From a bacterium (GTDB lineage: Bacteria; SZUA-79; Acidulodesulfobacterales; Acidulodesulfobacteraceae), in the NCBI GenBank assembly GCA_021798015.1, contig JAJZYP010000009.1, forward strand, positions 1 through 34,691: a DNA stretch of 34,691 nucleotides. Reading direction: 5' to 3'. The notes beneath the pieces are model-generated. The model was not told where the DNA came from, did no database searches, and saw nothing but the letters and a program-made list of their open reading frames with translations. Every line of letters starts with the position of its first letter. Position 1 is the first letter of the stretch. The translations under genes and the position numbers were made by a program. This document shows, one piece after another, positions 1-9,968 of the stretch.

Positions 1-2
1 AA

Positions 3-386
3 GACGGGGTTAAAGCTGGAGACGGGGTTATTTCCTATAGCGGTGTTGTTGGAAGGGTTGTTTACGATGGGAATAATCATTCTAAAGTTATTCCCGTTAC
101 TAATCCCAAATGCGTCTTTTCAGTAGTGGATGCAAATACAGGAACCATTGGTATAGCTCAGGGGCTTGGAAACGGTTATCTTAAAATGCGCTTTGTGTTT
201 AATTCCCAGAAAGTCAATGTAGGCGATGAGATTTTAACTTCAGGATTGGGAGGAGTTTTTACTTCAGGCATAAATGTCGGTAAAGTGTTTTCGGTAAAGA
301 AGAAAGGGTATAAAATATTTCAAAGGATAACAATAACCCCTCAAAAAAATTTATTTAACGCTAAACATGTACTTGTCGAAGAATAA
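3..386 (+). CDS. mreC: Rod shape-determining protein MreC, C-terminal part (5' truncated by window)
   Basis: Frame stays open upstream of the listed ATG to position 3 (DGVKAGDGVISYSGVVGRVVYDGNNHSKVIPVTNPKCVFSVVD...); MreC-type C-terminal beta domain (GDEILTSGLGGVFTSGINVGKV); followed by mreD. Confidence 0.9.
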   Translation, partial: DGVKAGDGVISYSGVVGRVVYDGNNHSKVIPVTNPKCVFSVVDANTGTIGIAQGLGNGYLKMRFVFNSQKVNVGDEILTSGLGGVFTSGINVGKVFSVKKKGYKIFQRITITPQKNLFNAKHVLVEE

Positions 387-903
387 TACGGTGAAATATA
401 TTTATATATTTTGCTTTTCTTTGTTTTTAATGTTTGTGTCTTTAGTATTAATAAATAATTTTAATAAAATAGACATTTTTCCAAACCTTTCTATTATAGC
501 CTTAATATATATTTCGGCATATACGGATGTCTACTCCGGCGCCATATTATCTTATCTGATATTCTACATTTACGGTTCTATGACAGTTTTAAATCCGGCT
601 GCTTTCTCACTTGTAGGGATTGCCTCTTATTCCGTTGCTTATATTCTATGGCGGAAAGTTTCGGCAGAAAATGGGGTAAACGAGATTTTAATCACCTTTT
701 TTGTATCCACAGTTTATTACTTTATACTTTTTTTGATAGTTTTTTATTCTTTAGGTATGCATTTTAATTACTGGAATTTTTTTCTTTTATATAGTCTTCC
801 GGTATCTATAACTACTTCATTAATTTCACCTCCGCTATTTTTCATTTTTAAAAAGATTGGCTTTAAAAACTTTTTGAAAAGAAACAAAATAATTTTAGAT
901 TAA
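367..903 (+). CDS. mreD: Rod shape-determining protein MreD-like, multi-pass membrane protein
   Basis: Hydrophobic ~178 aa, overlaps mreC 3' end, precedes mrdA/rodA region; synteny-based. Confidence 0.75.
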   Translation: MYLSKNNTVKYIYIFCFSLFLMFVSLVLINNFNKIDIFPNLSIIALIYISAYTDVYSGAILSYLIFYIYGSMTVLNPAAFSLVGIASYSVAYILWRKVSAENGVNEILITFFVSTVYYFILFLIVFYSLGMHFNYWNFFLLYSLPVSITTSLISPPLFFIFKKIGFKNFLKRNKIILD

Positions 904-1012
904 CTAAATAACCGCCGTTTAATTTTTCATTTGCATAAAATTTTATTGCCGTATAAAATAAGATTATACTGTGATTTAATTTATTTTAATAATTCGAGGA
1001 TTTTAAATTATT

Positions 1013-2056
1013 ATGCTTGATTTTTTAAGAAGATTTTATACCCACCCATTAGGCAAGGTTGTTACCATTCTTGTGGGCGCCCTGTTTGTTATCGGTTTTA
1101 GCTTTCTACCGTATATTATCGGCGGAGGCGGGGTTGTTTCACCGCAAGATGTTGCCACTGTGGGCGGAAAAGGAATCTCTATGAATGAGTTTAACCGATA
1201 TTACGGGTCGCTTAAAAATGAATATGAACATTTATACGGCAATAAATTAAGCCGTGAACAGTTAAAAGGGCTGAATTTACCGGGGGTGGCGTTATCTTCG
1301 TTAATAGCCGACAAAGTTCTTGAGTCCAAAACAGATGTATTTGGAATTTATGTCTCCAAAGGTTTTATAGCAAGAAATATTGCGTTATTCTCCTCATTTC
1401 AAAAAAACGGGAAGTTTAGCAATAAACTATTTAATTCTGTTTTATTGGCTAATCATACTACTCCTGCCGCCTTTGAAAAGACATATAAATCCCAGATAAC
1501 AAGGTCTTACATCAGAAGAGCAATCGAAGAATCTTTCAGTATGGTTGGCGGACAGTTTTTGGATAATTACAGAATAGACAATAAATCCGTTGCTTTTGAG
1601 ATTGCGCTTTTTAAATCTCAAAAGGATGCCGACAGTTTTCTCAAAAGGTCTATTTTATCTAGTAATAATTTTAAAGGGTTAGCAAAAGAATTTAAAGGAA
1701 CATTAGAATCTGTCCCGTTATATCCCAAAATTGACTTTGTTAAATCAGTTTATTTTAAAAAGTATGGTTTGAACGAAAACATATTGAAGGCTATTTTTTC
1801 AACACCTGTAAATACCGTGATAAGCAAGGTTTTTCCGGTAAAATCCGGATTTGCCGCAATTAAAATATCAAAGGTATATTTTCCAAAGTATGTTAATGTA
1901 AATAGCGATAAAAATAAAAGGAATGCAATGTTAAAGCAAAAGGAAACATATGCGCTTCAAAAGGAACAGGAATTTTTATATAATTATGTAAACTATCTTG
2001 AATCGAAAGCAGATGTTAAGATAAACAAAAAGGCGTTAACCGCCTTTCATTTTTAA
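1013..2056 (+). CDS. SurA/PpiD-like N-terminal domain protein, membrane-anchored periplasmic chaperone/foldase
   Basis: N-terminal TM segment, then SurA_N-like region (VATVGGKGISMNEFNRYYGSLKNEYEHLYGNKLSREQLKGLNLPGVALSSLIADKVL); C-terminal parvulin-like region is degenerate. Confidence 0.65.
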   Translation: MLDFLRRFYTHPLGKVVTILVGALFVIGFSFLPYIIGGGGVVSPQDVATVGGKGISMNEFNRYYGSLKNEYEHLYGNKLSREQLKGLNLPGVALSSLIADKVLESKTDVFGIYVSKGFIARNIALFSSFQKNGKFSNKLFNSVLLANHTTPAAFEKTYKSQITRSYIRRAIEESFSMVGGQFLDNYRIDNKSVAFEIALFKSQKDADSFLKRSILSSNNFKGLAKEFKGTLESVPLYPKIDFVKSVYFKKYGLNENILKAIFSTPVNTVISKVFPVKSGFAAIKISKVYFPKYVNVNSDKNKRNAMLKQKETYALQKEQEFLYNYVNYLESKADVKINKKALTAFHF

Positions 2057-2057
2057 G

Positions 2058-2906
2058 ATGGAAAATATCTTAAAAGATAAGATAAACAATCTCGAAAAAG
2101 CAATAAGAAAGACGGAAAATATCGCCATTGCATTTAGCGGCGGAATAGATTCGACATTTTTATTATTTATGTCAAAAAAGGTTCTTGGTAATAAAAATGT
2201 TATTGCTATTACAGGGAATTCTTTTGCCATTCCTGAAAGAGAGCTTAATTTTTGTAAAGAAAGGGCTAAGGAACTTGAAATACAACATATAGTTGTCAGA
2301 ACTTCAGAGTTTTTAGAAGAGTCTTATATCAGAAATGACAGGATGAGGTGTTATTTCTGCAAAATTTCATTATTTAAAATGATAATGTCTTATATCCCAA
2401 AAACATATGGCGTAGCGGTTGGAACCAATGCAGATGATGCTTTAATGGTAAATGACAGACCGGATATACTTGCCGAAAAGGAATTCGAGATTTTATCTCC
2501 GTTGCGAGAGACCTCTTTTTATAAGTCAGATATAAGGCAAGCATCGAAGTTTTTCGGTATAGACATTTGGGATAAGCCTCAAACGACATGTCTCGCGACA
2601 AGAATACCTTTTGGGAACATAATAACACAGGATAAAATCAAGATGATCGCCGGGGCAGAGGATATTTTAGCGGAAAACGGTTTTAAAGGGGCTAAGGTTC
2701 GCCATTATGGTGAACTTGCCAAAATAGAGGTTCATAGGGAGCATGTGGCGTTACTTTTCAATTTAGGTTCCATAGACAAATTAGTAAAAGAAATTAAAAG
2801 TATCGGTTTTAGATATGTTGCGATAGACTTAGAAGGATATAGAACAGAAGGCTCTTATTTAAAGGCGGAAGATGCCAAACAAAATTCGTGCCGCACTCAA
2901 TGTTGA
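2058..2906 (+). CDS. larE: ATP-dependent sulfur transferase LarE (PP-loop)
   Basis: PP-loop AIAFSGGIDSTFLL; RCYFCK; GTNADD; PQTTCLATRIPFG; KVRHYGELAKIEV. Confidence 0.85.
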   Translation: MENILKDKINNLEKAIRKTENIAIAFSGGIDSTFLLFMSKKVLGNKNVIAITGNSFAIPERELNFCKERAKELEIQHIVVRTSEFLEESYIRNDRMRCYFCKISLFKMIMSYIPKTYGVAVGTNADDALMVNDRPDILAEKEFEILSPLRETSFYKSDIRQASKFFGIDIWDKPQTTCLATRIPFGNIITQDKIKMIAGAEDILAENGFKGAKVRHYGELAKIEVHREHVALLFNLGSIDKLVKEIKSIGFRYVAIDLEGYRTEGSYLKAEDAKQNSCRTQC

Positions 2907-3703
2907 GACCTGATGCCGATTTAATCGATCTGGAAAAATTTTTGGATTTTGCACTATCCCTTGCAAAAAATTGCGGCAAAATTATATCTAAATCTTTCAG
3001 GAAAACACATTCCGTTAAATATAAAGGGCCTGTGGATATTGTTACGGAGGTTGATATCGCCTCTCAGCATTTAGCCGTAGATAGCATTAGAAAAGCATTT
3101 CCGTATCATTCCATTTTAGCGGAAGAAGAAAACATCGATATTTCTAGCGAAACTAAATTTAAATGGATTATAGACCCCTTAGATGGAACTACCAATTATG
3201 CCCATGGGGTTCCAATTTTTTGTTTTTCCATTGCACTTGAAGTAGGTTCGGAGGTTGTATTGGGATGCGCTTATAACCCTATTTTAAAGGAACTTTTTTA
3301 TGCAACGAAAGGAAACGGGGCATATTTTAATGGAAAAAAGATAAATGTTTCAAAAAACTATTGTTTAGAAAAAAGCCTTTTATCAACCGGATTTCCCTAT
3401 GATAAAAAGACAAATCCGGATAACAATTTTGACCATTTCAGGGATATTTCTATTAATGTTAGGGGGATCAGGAGACTGGGCTCTGCCGTTCTTGATTTAT
3501 GTTATACCGCTGCGGGTTTTATAGATGGATATTGGGAGCTTAATTTAAACCCGTGGGATATGGCTTCAGGAAGTTTAATGGTTAAGGAGGCAGGCGGTAT
3601 TGTAAGTGATTTCTGTAAAAAACCGCTTAATATTTATAACCGAAGAATACTTGCATCTAACGGGCTTATCCACAATGAATTGGCAAAAATTTTATGTAAG
3701 TGA
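2888..3703 (+). CDS. suhB: Inositol monophosphatase family protein (start could be ATG at 2900)
   Basis: IMPase motifs IIDPLDGTTNYAHGVPIF and NPWDMASGSLMVKEAGG. Confidence 0.85.
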   Translation: MPHSMLRPDADLIDLEKFLDFALSLAKNCGKIISKSFRKTHSVKYKGPVDIVTEVDIASQHLAVDSIRKAFPYHSILAEEENIDISSETKFKWIIDPLDGTTNYAHGVPIFCFSIALEVGSEVVLGCAYNPILKELFYATKGNGAYFNGKKINVSKNYCLEKSLLSTGFPYDKKTNPDNNFDHFRDISINVRGIRRLGSAVLDLCYTAAGFIDGYWELNLNPWDMASGSLMVKEAGGIVSDFCKKPLNIYNRRILASNGLIHNELAKILCK

Positions 3704-3722
3704 AAATAAGTGAAAAAGAGTT

Positions 3723-5618
3723 ATGTCATCATTATATAATGAAAACGGAATATTAAAAGGGCAAAAAAACAGAATTAATTTATTAGCTATCATATTTACT
3801 CTATTAATCTTTATTTTAATCATCAGGCTGTTTTATTTGCAGATAATTAGGGGCGGTTATTATTATAAACTGGCAGGAAATAATGCCACGAGGGTTATAT
3901 ATCTTACAGCCCCAAGGGGTGATATACTTTCAAACGGAGGTAAAATTTTTGTAGATGATGAATCCTCGTTTAACATTGCAATTACCCTTGCGCATATAAA
4001 AGATTTAAAGACAGAATTAATCTTTTTAGCAAAGTTAATGCATAAAAGCTATAATAAGCTTTTAAAAACGGTTGAAAAAGAAGAATTTTTACCAACTTAT
4101 GAACCGATTATTCTTATGCGTAATATTTCAGTTAAAGAATTATCAAGGTTTGAGGTAAATAAGATGTTTTTGCCGGGTTTTTTTATCGCAAAGATCCCAA
4201 TAAGGTATTATCCTTACAAAAAAATCGGCGCCCAAATTTTTGGGTATGTCGGACCTATTTCACCTGCTCAACTTAAAGAAAAAAAATATGATTATCTTAA
4301 TTCTTCCGATATTATCGGTGAAACGGGACTCGAATATTATTATCAAAAATATTTGCATGGCAAAGACGGAGAAAAACGCGTTGTCGTAAATTCTCGCGGC
4401 GAGCCTATCGGTAAAATTATTATCAAAAAGCCTGTTATGGGAGCAAATTTATATACAACTCTTGATTTGCCGTTAGAAAGACTTGCCTATAAACTTATGA
4501 AGAAAAGAGAAGGGGCGGTAATTGCCGTGGATCCAAATAATGGAAAGATACTTGCTATGGTTTCCACCCCTTCTTTTAACCCGTTTTACTTTTCCGAAGG
4601 GATTAGTCAAAACCGTTGGAATAAGATTATAAAAAACAATCAACATCCTTTAGAAAACAAAGCTATTCAGAATGCGCTTGCCCCAGGATCTACTTTTAAA
4701 GTAGTAGGCGCCTTAGCAGCCCTTTCTTTGCATTTAATTACACCAAGGAAAAAAATATATGCCGGTCCTACCTTTAAATTGGGTAATGCCGTTTTTTACA
4801 ACTGGAACCCTAACCAGAAATCTAAAATAAATCTTTATAGGGCAATTGCGGAATCGGTTGATACATATTTCTATCATTTAGGGGTGAAAATTAGCATGGA
4901 TGAACTGGCAAGCTATGCGTTTAAGCTTGGCTTTGGAAAAAAAACAGGAATAGACCTGCCTGATGAAAACCCGGGTTTTATACCGACAAGACAGCTTGTT
5001 TATACAACGTATCACAGACACTGGTATAAAGGTTCTACCCTTTCGGCAATTATTGGACAAAGCTATGATCTTGTTACCCCAATTCAGCTTGTAACGGCAT
5101 ATAGCGCTATTGCCAACGGCGGTAATCTATACAGACCTTATTTATTAAAAAAAATTGTGTCACAGAAAGGCACAGTTTTAAAAGAAATGAAACCAGAGCT
5201 TATCAAACATATAAATATTAAAAAAAGCTATTTGAGGGCAGTAAAGAAAGGGCTTTGCGATGTTGTAAACAAAAACTACGGGACCGCGGTAAACGGCAGA
5301 ATTAATGGTATAACTTTTTGCGGAAAAACCGGAACTGCGCAGATCATATCAAAAATATACTCGATTTACGATATTAAGAAAATACCGAGAAAATACAGAG
5401 ATAATGCCTGGTTTGTTGGATTTGCGCCGCTAAAAAATCCAAAAATAGCCGTGCTTGTTTTAGATATGCATGCCAAGTTTCTAGGGGCAAATGCGGCAGT
5501 CATAGCGAAAAAAATAGTCGAAAAATATTTGGAGCAAAAGGGCTTGTGGAAACCGCCGGCTCATAAAAAAGTTAAGAGTAAGAGCAAATTACCAAGTTTT
5601 ATATACACAAGTTTTTAA
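3723..5618 (+). CDS. mrdA: Penicillin-binding protein 2 (peptidoglycan transpeptidase)
   Basis: N-terminal TM, PBP dimer domain, transpeptidase SxxK (APGSTFKV), KTGTAQ motif; directly precedes rodA. Confidence 0.93.
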   Translation: MSSLYNENGILKGQKNRINLLAIIFTLLIFILIIRLFYLQIIRGGYYYKLAGNNATRVIYLTAPRGDILSNGGKIFVDDESSFNIAITLAHIKDLKTELIFLAKLMHKSYNKLLKTVEKEEFLPTYEPIILMRNISVKELSRFEVNKMFLPGFFIAKIPIRYYPYKKIGAQIFGYVGPISPAQLKEKKYDYLNSSDIIGETGLEYYYQKYLHGKDGEKRVVVNSRGEPIGKIIIKKPVMGANLYTTLDLPLERLAYKLMKKREGAVIAVDPNNGKILAMVSTPSFNPFYFSEGISQNRWNKIIKNNQHPLENKAIQNALAPGSTFKVVGALAALSLHLITPRKKIYAGPTFKLGNAVFYNWNPNQKSKINLYRAIAESVDTYFYHLGVKISMDELASYAFKLGFGKKTGIDLPDENPGFIPTRQLVYTTYHRHWYKGSTLSAIIGQSYDLVTPIQLVTAYSAIANGGNLYRPYLLKKIVSQKGTVLKEMKPELIKHINIKKSYLRAVKKGLCDVVNKNYGTAVNGRINGITFCGKTGTAQIISKIYSIYDIKKIPRKYRDNAWFVGFAPLKNPKIAVLVLDMHAKFLGANAAVIAKKIVEKYLEQKGLWKPPAHKKVKSKSKLPSFIYTSF

Positions 5619-5660
5619 TTTAAAATTTTACAGGATTAATTTTTATTAATTTGTTAATTT

Positions 5661-6776
5661 ATGAAATTATTAGATAATGAATATGTAAAAAATTTTGACT
5701 TTGTAATATTTTTTACCGTTATTATAATTTCTATCATGGGCATTATAAATCTTTACGGGTCGTTAAGCGTGGGGCATAAAGACTTCTTTGACCCGTATGC
5801 GATTAAGCAGATTATCTGGTTTGTGATAGCCTTTTTGCTAATGTTTGCAATTATATCTGTCGATTATAACACCCTTATAGAGATTGCCTATTATATTTAC
5901 GGATTTATACTCATACTAATAATAGTCGTGTTGTTAAAGGGTAGGATTACTCATGGCGCTTCCCGCTGGATTTCTCTCGGCACGTTTTCGTTTCAGCCGT
6001 CTGAGTTTATGAAAATTGGATTGGTATTCGCGCTTGTTAAATATTTAACCTCTTATGAAAACAGAAATTGTTATTCCATTAAGGAATTAATAATCCCTTT
6101 GATAATAATCCTTTTACCCGCTTTATTAATTGCAAAAGAGCCTGATTTAGGGACCGCATTAATAGTCCTTTTTGTTGGAATTATAATAATTTACCTTGCA
6201 GGTATTAAAAGAAGTGCTATTTTAATTTTAACAGGCATAGCGTTATTTTTAGGACCCGTTTTATGGTTTCATTTAAAGCCGTATCAAAAAAGCAGAATAC
6301 TAATTTTTTTGCATCCGGCTAAAGATTATTTGGGAGCAGGATATAATATAATACAATCGGAGATTGCAGTGGGAGCCGGAAGACTTTTTGGAAACGGATT
6401 CGGCAACGGTTCCCAGAGCACTTTAAATTTTTTGCCCGCAAAGCACACCGATTTTATATTTTCAACATTCTCCCAGCAGTTTGGTTTTTTCGGAGGAATA
6501 ATCCTTATTGCGTTGTATTTCATACTCATAATAAGCGGATTTAAGATTGTATATCAGACAAAAAAATTGCAGGGGTTTTTGCTTGGAGCCGGAGCGCTTA
6601 GCATACTTGCGCTTCATGCGATAATAAATATTTATATGACTATCGGCTTACTGCCTGTTGTGGGCGTTCCCCTGCCATTTTTTAGTTATGGCGGGACATC
6701 CGTTATTGTAGATATGTCTGCGGTTGCAATACTTTTAAATATAAAGATGAGAAGATATAAATTTCAATCGCCGTAG
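5661..6776 (+). CDS. rodA: Rod shape-determining protein RodA (SEDS family)
   Basis: SEDS motifs: GASRWISLGTFSFQPSEFMKIG, KEPDLGTALIVL, KHTDFIFSTFSQQFGF, PFFSYGGTSVI. Confidence 0.95.
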   Translation: MKLLDNEYVKNFDFVIFFTVIIISIMGIINLYGSLSVGHKDFFDPYAIKQIIWFVIAFLLMFAIISVDYNTLIEIAYYIYGFILILIIVVLLKGRITHGASRWISLGTFSFQPSEFMKIGLVFALVKYLTSYENRNCYSIKELIIPLIIILLPALLIAKEPDLGTALIVLFVGIIIIYLAGIKRSAILILTGIALFLGPVLWFHLKPYQKSRILIFLHPAKDYLGAGYNIIQSEIAVGAGRLFGNGFGNGSQSTLNFLPAKHTDFIFSTFSQQFGFFGGIILIALYFILIISGFKIVYQTKKLQGFLLGAGALSILALHAIINIYMTIGLLPVVGVPLPFFSYGGTSVIVDMSAVAILLNIKMRRYKFQSP

Positions 6777-6859
6777 TTTTTTTATTATCCTATTATTATC
6801 TCAAACTAAAGATATGCGTATTTTAAGGGCTATAAGGAAGAGGGAGGCGAAGGCATAGA

Positions 6860-7345
6860 ATGGAAAAACGAAAGGGATTTAATTTACCTTTATTTATATC
6901 AACCTTTTTTTATGCCGGTTTTTTTCCATATGCACCCGGAACGGTCGGTTCTATTGCGGGATTTATTATATATGCCGTATTACTGAGGTTGCTAAATCCG
7001 TATGAATATATGATAATCTGCCTGTTTGTTTTTATTGCCGGAGTATATTATTCCTCCAAGGCGGAAAAGTTAATGGGGGTCAAAGATCCTTCGCCTGTTG
7101 TGATTGATGAAGTTCTTGGGTATTTTGTAACTATGATGGGGGGATTTTGGACACCTTTTTCCATTCCTTACGCTTTAGTTGGGCTTGGACTGTTTCGGCT
7201 TTTTGATATATTAAAGCCTTTTCCTGTAAGATACATAGATAAAAAAATAGCCGGCGGGTTCGGCATTATGCTTGACGATGTCGTTGCCGCCATATTTTCG
7301 GCAATTATTTTAAGGCTTATTATTATTTTAATCGTTGGAATTTAG
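6860..7345 (+). CDS. pgpA: Phosphatidylglycerophosphatase A
   Basis: PgpA motifs: APGTVGSIAGF, VVIDEVLGYFVT, FRLFDILKPFPVRYIDK, GGFGIMLDDVVAA. Confidence 0.9.
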   Translation: MEKRKGFNLPLFISTFFYAGFFPYAPGTVGSIAGFIIYAVLLRLLNPYEYMIICLFVFIAGVYYSSKAEKLMGVKDPSPVVIDEVLGYFVTMMGGFWTPFSIPYALVGLGLFRLFDILKPFPVRYIDKKIAGGFGIMLDDVVAAIFSAIILRLIIILIVGI

Positions 7346-7379
7346 CTTTGAACTTTGAACTTTGAAAGAGATAAAATAA

Positions 7380-8639
7380 ATGGATATTAAAATTCTTATT
7401 ATAGCAGATGATAATAATTTTGTTGAAGCGGGGGAAGCTATTAAGGGTTTATCGGAGGTGCTTCTAAACTATAACCTTAGATTTAAAGAAGCCGTTATAC
7501 TTCCCCAAACCGAAAGAGATAGCATTTACAAGGTAATGTCTTACATGGCTTCGGAGGGTTCATTTGTGATAGTTTGCGGAGGGATGAAAGAAGATGACTG
7601 TATTACTCAAAATATAGCTGCCGAAGTTTTTAAAAAAGAGCTTACAAAGAGTAAAGATGCTATGGATTTAATGAGACTCGTGTACGATTTTAATAAGAAG
7701 CAGTTAAATCGGTCAAACGAAAAGGCCTGTTATTTTCCTGAGAATTCTTTTATTATTCCCAATCAAAACTCTGGAATTTCAGGTTTTTATCTAACGGAAC
7801 CTATATTTTTTGCCGCTATGCCTTTAGAACCTAAAAACGCCGTAAATATGTTCAAAAGTCACGTTTTAGGGAAAATGCTTGGAAAATTGGGAGTTAATTA
7901 TTTTATAAAACTGAGGAAATACAAGCTATTTGGTTTAAAAGAAAAGGAATTCGAAAGACTTTTTGAGATATTAAAGAAAAACTTCGAATATAATTTTAAT
8001 TTTGAATATTCTTTTGGCGAGATTATTTTGAGCGCGTACATAAACGGGGTTTCAACACAAAAACTTAATGAAAATATAAGGGTGGTAGATGCGGCAATCA
8101 TAGATACATTTAAGGATTATCTTTACGGTTATGACGATGACGAGCTCAATATAGTCTGTTCGTATTTGTTCAGGGAAAAGGGTGTTAGCATTGCTCTGGC
8201 GGAGTCTTTGACCGGGGGCTATATATCCGATAAACTTACCGATTTACCCGGTTCATCCGGTTATTTTATTTATGGCGGTGTTGTGTATTCAAATTATTCT
8301 AAAACCGATATATTAGGGGTGGATAGCGGCATTGTAGAAAAAGACGGGGCAGTTTCCGAAAGTTGCGCTATGGAGATGGCAAATCAGGTGAGAAAAAAGG
8401 CTTTAAGCGATATTGGTCTTGCCGTTACAGGTTTTGCGGGTCCCAAGACCCCGTACGACAATTATCCTGTGGGCACCGTTTTTATAGCCTTATCATCGGC
8501 TAAAGTAAAAGAGGTAAGAAAGTATTTATTCACAGGCTCCAGATTGGATATCAAGGCTTATACCTCAAAAATGGCTTTGTTCTGGATTTACAGGATGCTA
8601 AGCGGCACTCCTTTATCGCTAATAAAGGAACAACAGTGA
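7380..8639 (+). CDS. cinA: CinA family protein with C-terminal nicotinamide-nucleotide amidohydrolase (PncC) domain
   Basis: C-terminal SIALAESLTGGYISDKLTDLPGSSGYFIYGGVVYSN, AVTGFAGP..., PVGTVFIAL; N-terminal part resembles a divergent MoaB/CinA domain; precedes recA. Confidence 0.85.
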   Translation: MDIKILIIADDNNFVEAGEAIKGLSEVLLNYNLRFKEAVILPQTERDSIYKVMSYMASEGSFVIVCGGMKEDDCITQNIAAEVFKKELTKSKDAMDLMRLVYDFNKKQLNRSNEKACYFPENSFIIPNQNSGISGFYLTEPIFFAAMPLEPKNAVNMFKSHVLGKMLGKLGVNYFIKLRKYKLFGLKEKEFERLFEILKKNFEYNFNFEYSFGEIILSAYINGVSTQKLNENIRVVDAAIIDTFKDYLYGYDDDELNIVCSYLFREKGVSIALAESLTGGYISDKLTDLPGSSGYFIYGGVVYSNYSKTDILGVDSGIVEKDGAVSESCAMEMANQVRKKALSDIGLAVTGFAGPKTPYDNYPVGTVFIALSSAKVKEVRKYLFTGSRLDIKAYTSKMALFWIYRMLSGTPLSLIKEQQ

Positions 8640-8640
8640 A

Positions 8641-8686
8641 CTAAAGCCATTTTAAGGGTTTCTACCTGTAATTTTGGGACCATAAT
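8641..8686. repeat. Diverged half copy of the element at 28385-28554
   Basis: CTAAAGCCATTTTAAGGGTTTCTACCTGTAATTTTGGGAccATAAT aligns with CTAAAACCATTTTAAAGATTTCTATCGGCAATTTTGGGAtAAT (28515 onward). Confidence 0.7.
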
Positions 8687-8691
8687 TTAAC

Positions 8692-8720
8692 TTGATATTA
8701 TTCTTTTTTTAAGCTATAAC
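8692..8720 (+). promoter_or_regulatory. Putative sigma70 promoter of recA
   Basis: TTGATA (8692-8697) - 17 nt - TATAAC (8715-8720). Confidence 0.55.
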
Positions 8721-8838
8721 TTTAATTAATTAACTTAATAAAAATGCGGTGTCATTCTCCACAGAGCTTCCGGACGGGGATTGTCTGTAATTTAATTAAA
8801 TAATTATATAAATAAATTATATAAATAGAGGAGTTAAG

Positions 8839-9879
8839 ATGTCTTTAAAATCCATGGATAACAAAGATAATAAGGTTAAGGATACCGTAAACGATCAAAA
8901 GCTTAAAGCCTTAGATTTAGCCATTTCTCAAATAGAAAAACAATTCGGCGTGGGTGCCATAATGAAACTTGGCGGGAAGCCGCCTGCCGAAAATATTCAG
9001 GCTATCCCAACAGGGTCTTTATCTCTCGATATTGCGCTGGGTATAGGCGGAATACCAAAGGGCAGGGTTATTGAAATCTTTGGACCCGAGTCCTCAGGTA
9101 AAACCACTCTTACGCTTCAAATTGTCGCTCAAGCGCAAAAAAAAGGCGGGATTGCAGCCTTTATCGATGCTGAGCATGCTCTCGATTTAAATTATGCTAA
9201 AAAAATCGGAGTTAACGTGGATGATTTGTTGGTTTCTCAGCCGGGCACAGGTGAAGAGGCCTTAGAAATTGCTGATTCGCTTGTTCGTTCCGGTTCAATA
9301 GATGTATTGGTTATAGATTCCGTTGCGGCGCTTGTTCCAAAAGCCGAAATAGAAGGGGAAATGGGGGATGCTCATATGGGTCTTCAGGCAAGGTTAATGT
9401 CACAGGCTTTAAGAAAGCTCACATCGGCGATAGCAAAATCTAACACCTCCGTTATTTTTATAAATCAGATAAGAATGAAAATAGGCGTGATGTTCGGTTC
9501 TCCGGAAACCACAACCGGCGGAAATGCCCTAAAGTTCTATTCTTCCGTAAGGATAGATATAAGAAGAATAGGCTCTATTAAAAAAGGGGATGAGGTTATT
9601 GGTTCCCGCACAAAAGCAAGGATTGTTAAAAATAAAGTTGCCCCCCCGTTTAAAGAAGCCGAGTTTGATATAATATATGACAGCGGAATATCGCTGGAGG
9701 GGGATGTGGTGGATTTAGGCGCAGATAGCGGCATAATAGAAAAGGCAGGAACATGGTTTAGTTATGGCAAAGAAAGATTAGGTCAGGGAAGGGAGGCAGC
9801 GAAAGAATCGCTTAAAAATAATCCAGTTTTGAGGGATGAAATATATTCTAAAATTATGGTAAAATATAATCTTAAGTAA
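8839..9879 (+). CDS. recA: Recombinase RecA
   Basis: [10 protein letters not shown] Walker [52 protein letters not shown] gaggag. Confidence 0.98.
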   Translation: MSLKSMDNKDNKVKDTVNDQKLKALDLAISQIEKQFGVGAIMKLGGKPPAENIQAIPTGSLSLDIALGIGGIPKGRVIEIFGPESSGKTTLTLQIVAQAQKKGGIAAFIDAEHALDLNYAKKIGVNVDDLLVSQPGTGEEALEIADSLVRSGSIDVLVIDSVAALVPKAEIEGEMGDAHMGLQARLMSQALRKLTSAIAKSNTSVIFINQIRMKIGVMFGSPETTTGGNALKFYSSVRIDIRRIGSIKKGDEVIGSRTKARIVKNKVAPPFKEAEFDIIYDSGISLEGDVVDLGADSGIIEKAGTWFSYGKERLGQGREAAKESLKNNPVLRDEIYSKIMVKYNLK

Positions 9880-9968
9880 ATTGCACAAAGAAATCTTAGT
9901 GAAACTCTTATTTTCGGATTTTAACAAAGTATAATTAATATAATTAATTAATCTATTGCAATATAGCT

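Noticed and set aside
2036-2628. Antisense ORFs opposite larE (2036..2230 -, 2374..2628 -)
   Set aside because: Antisense shadows of a conserved gene with low-complexity translations; no supporting signal.
7346-7379. CTTTGAA CTTTGAA CTTTGAA short direct repeats between pgpA and cinA
   Set aside because: Three 7-nt units only; likely slippage, no function supportable.
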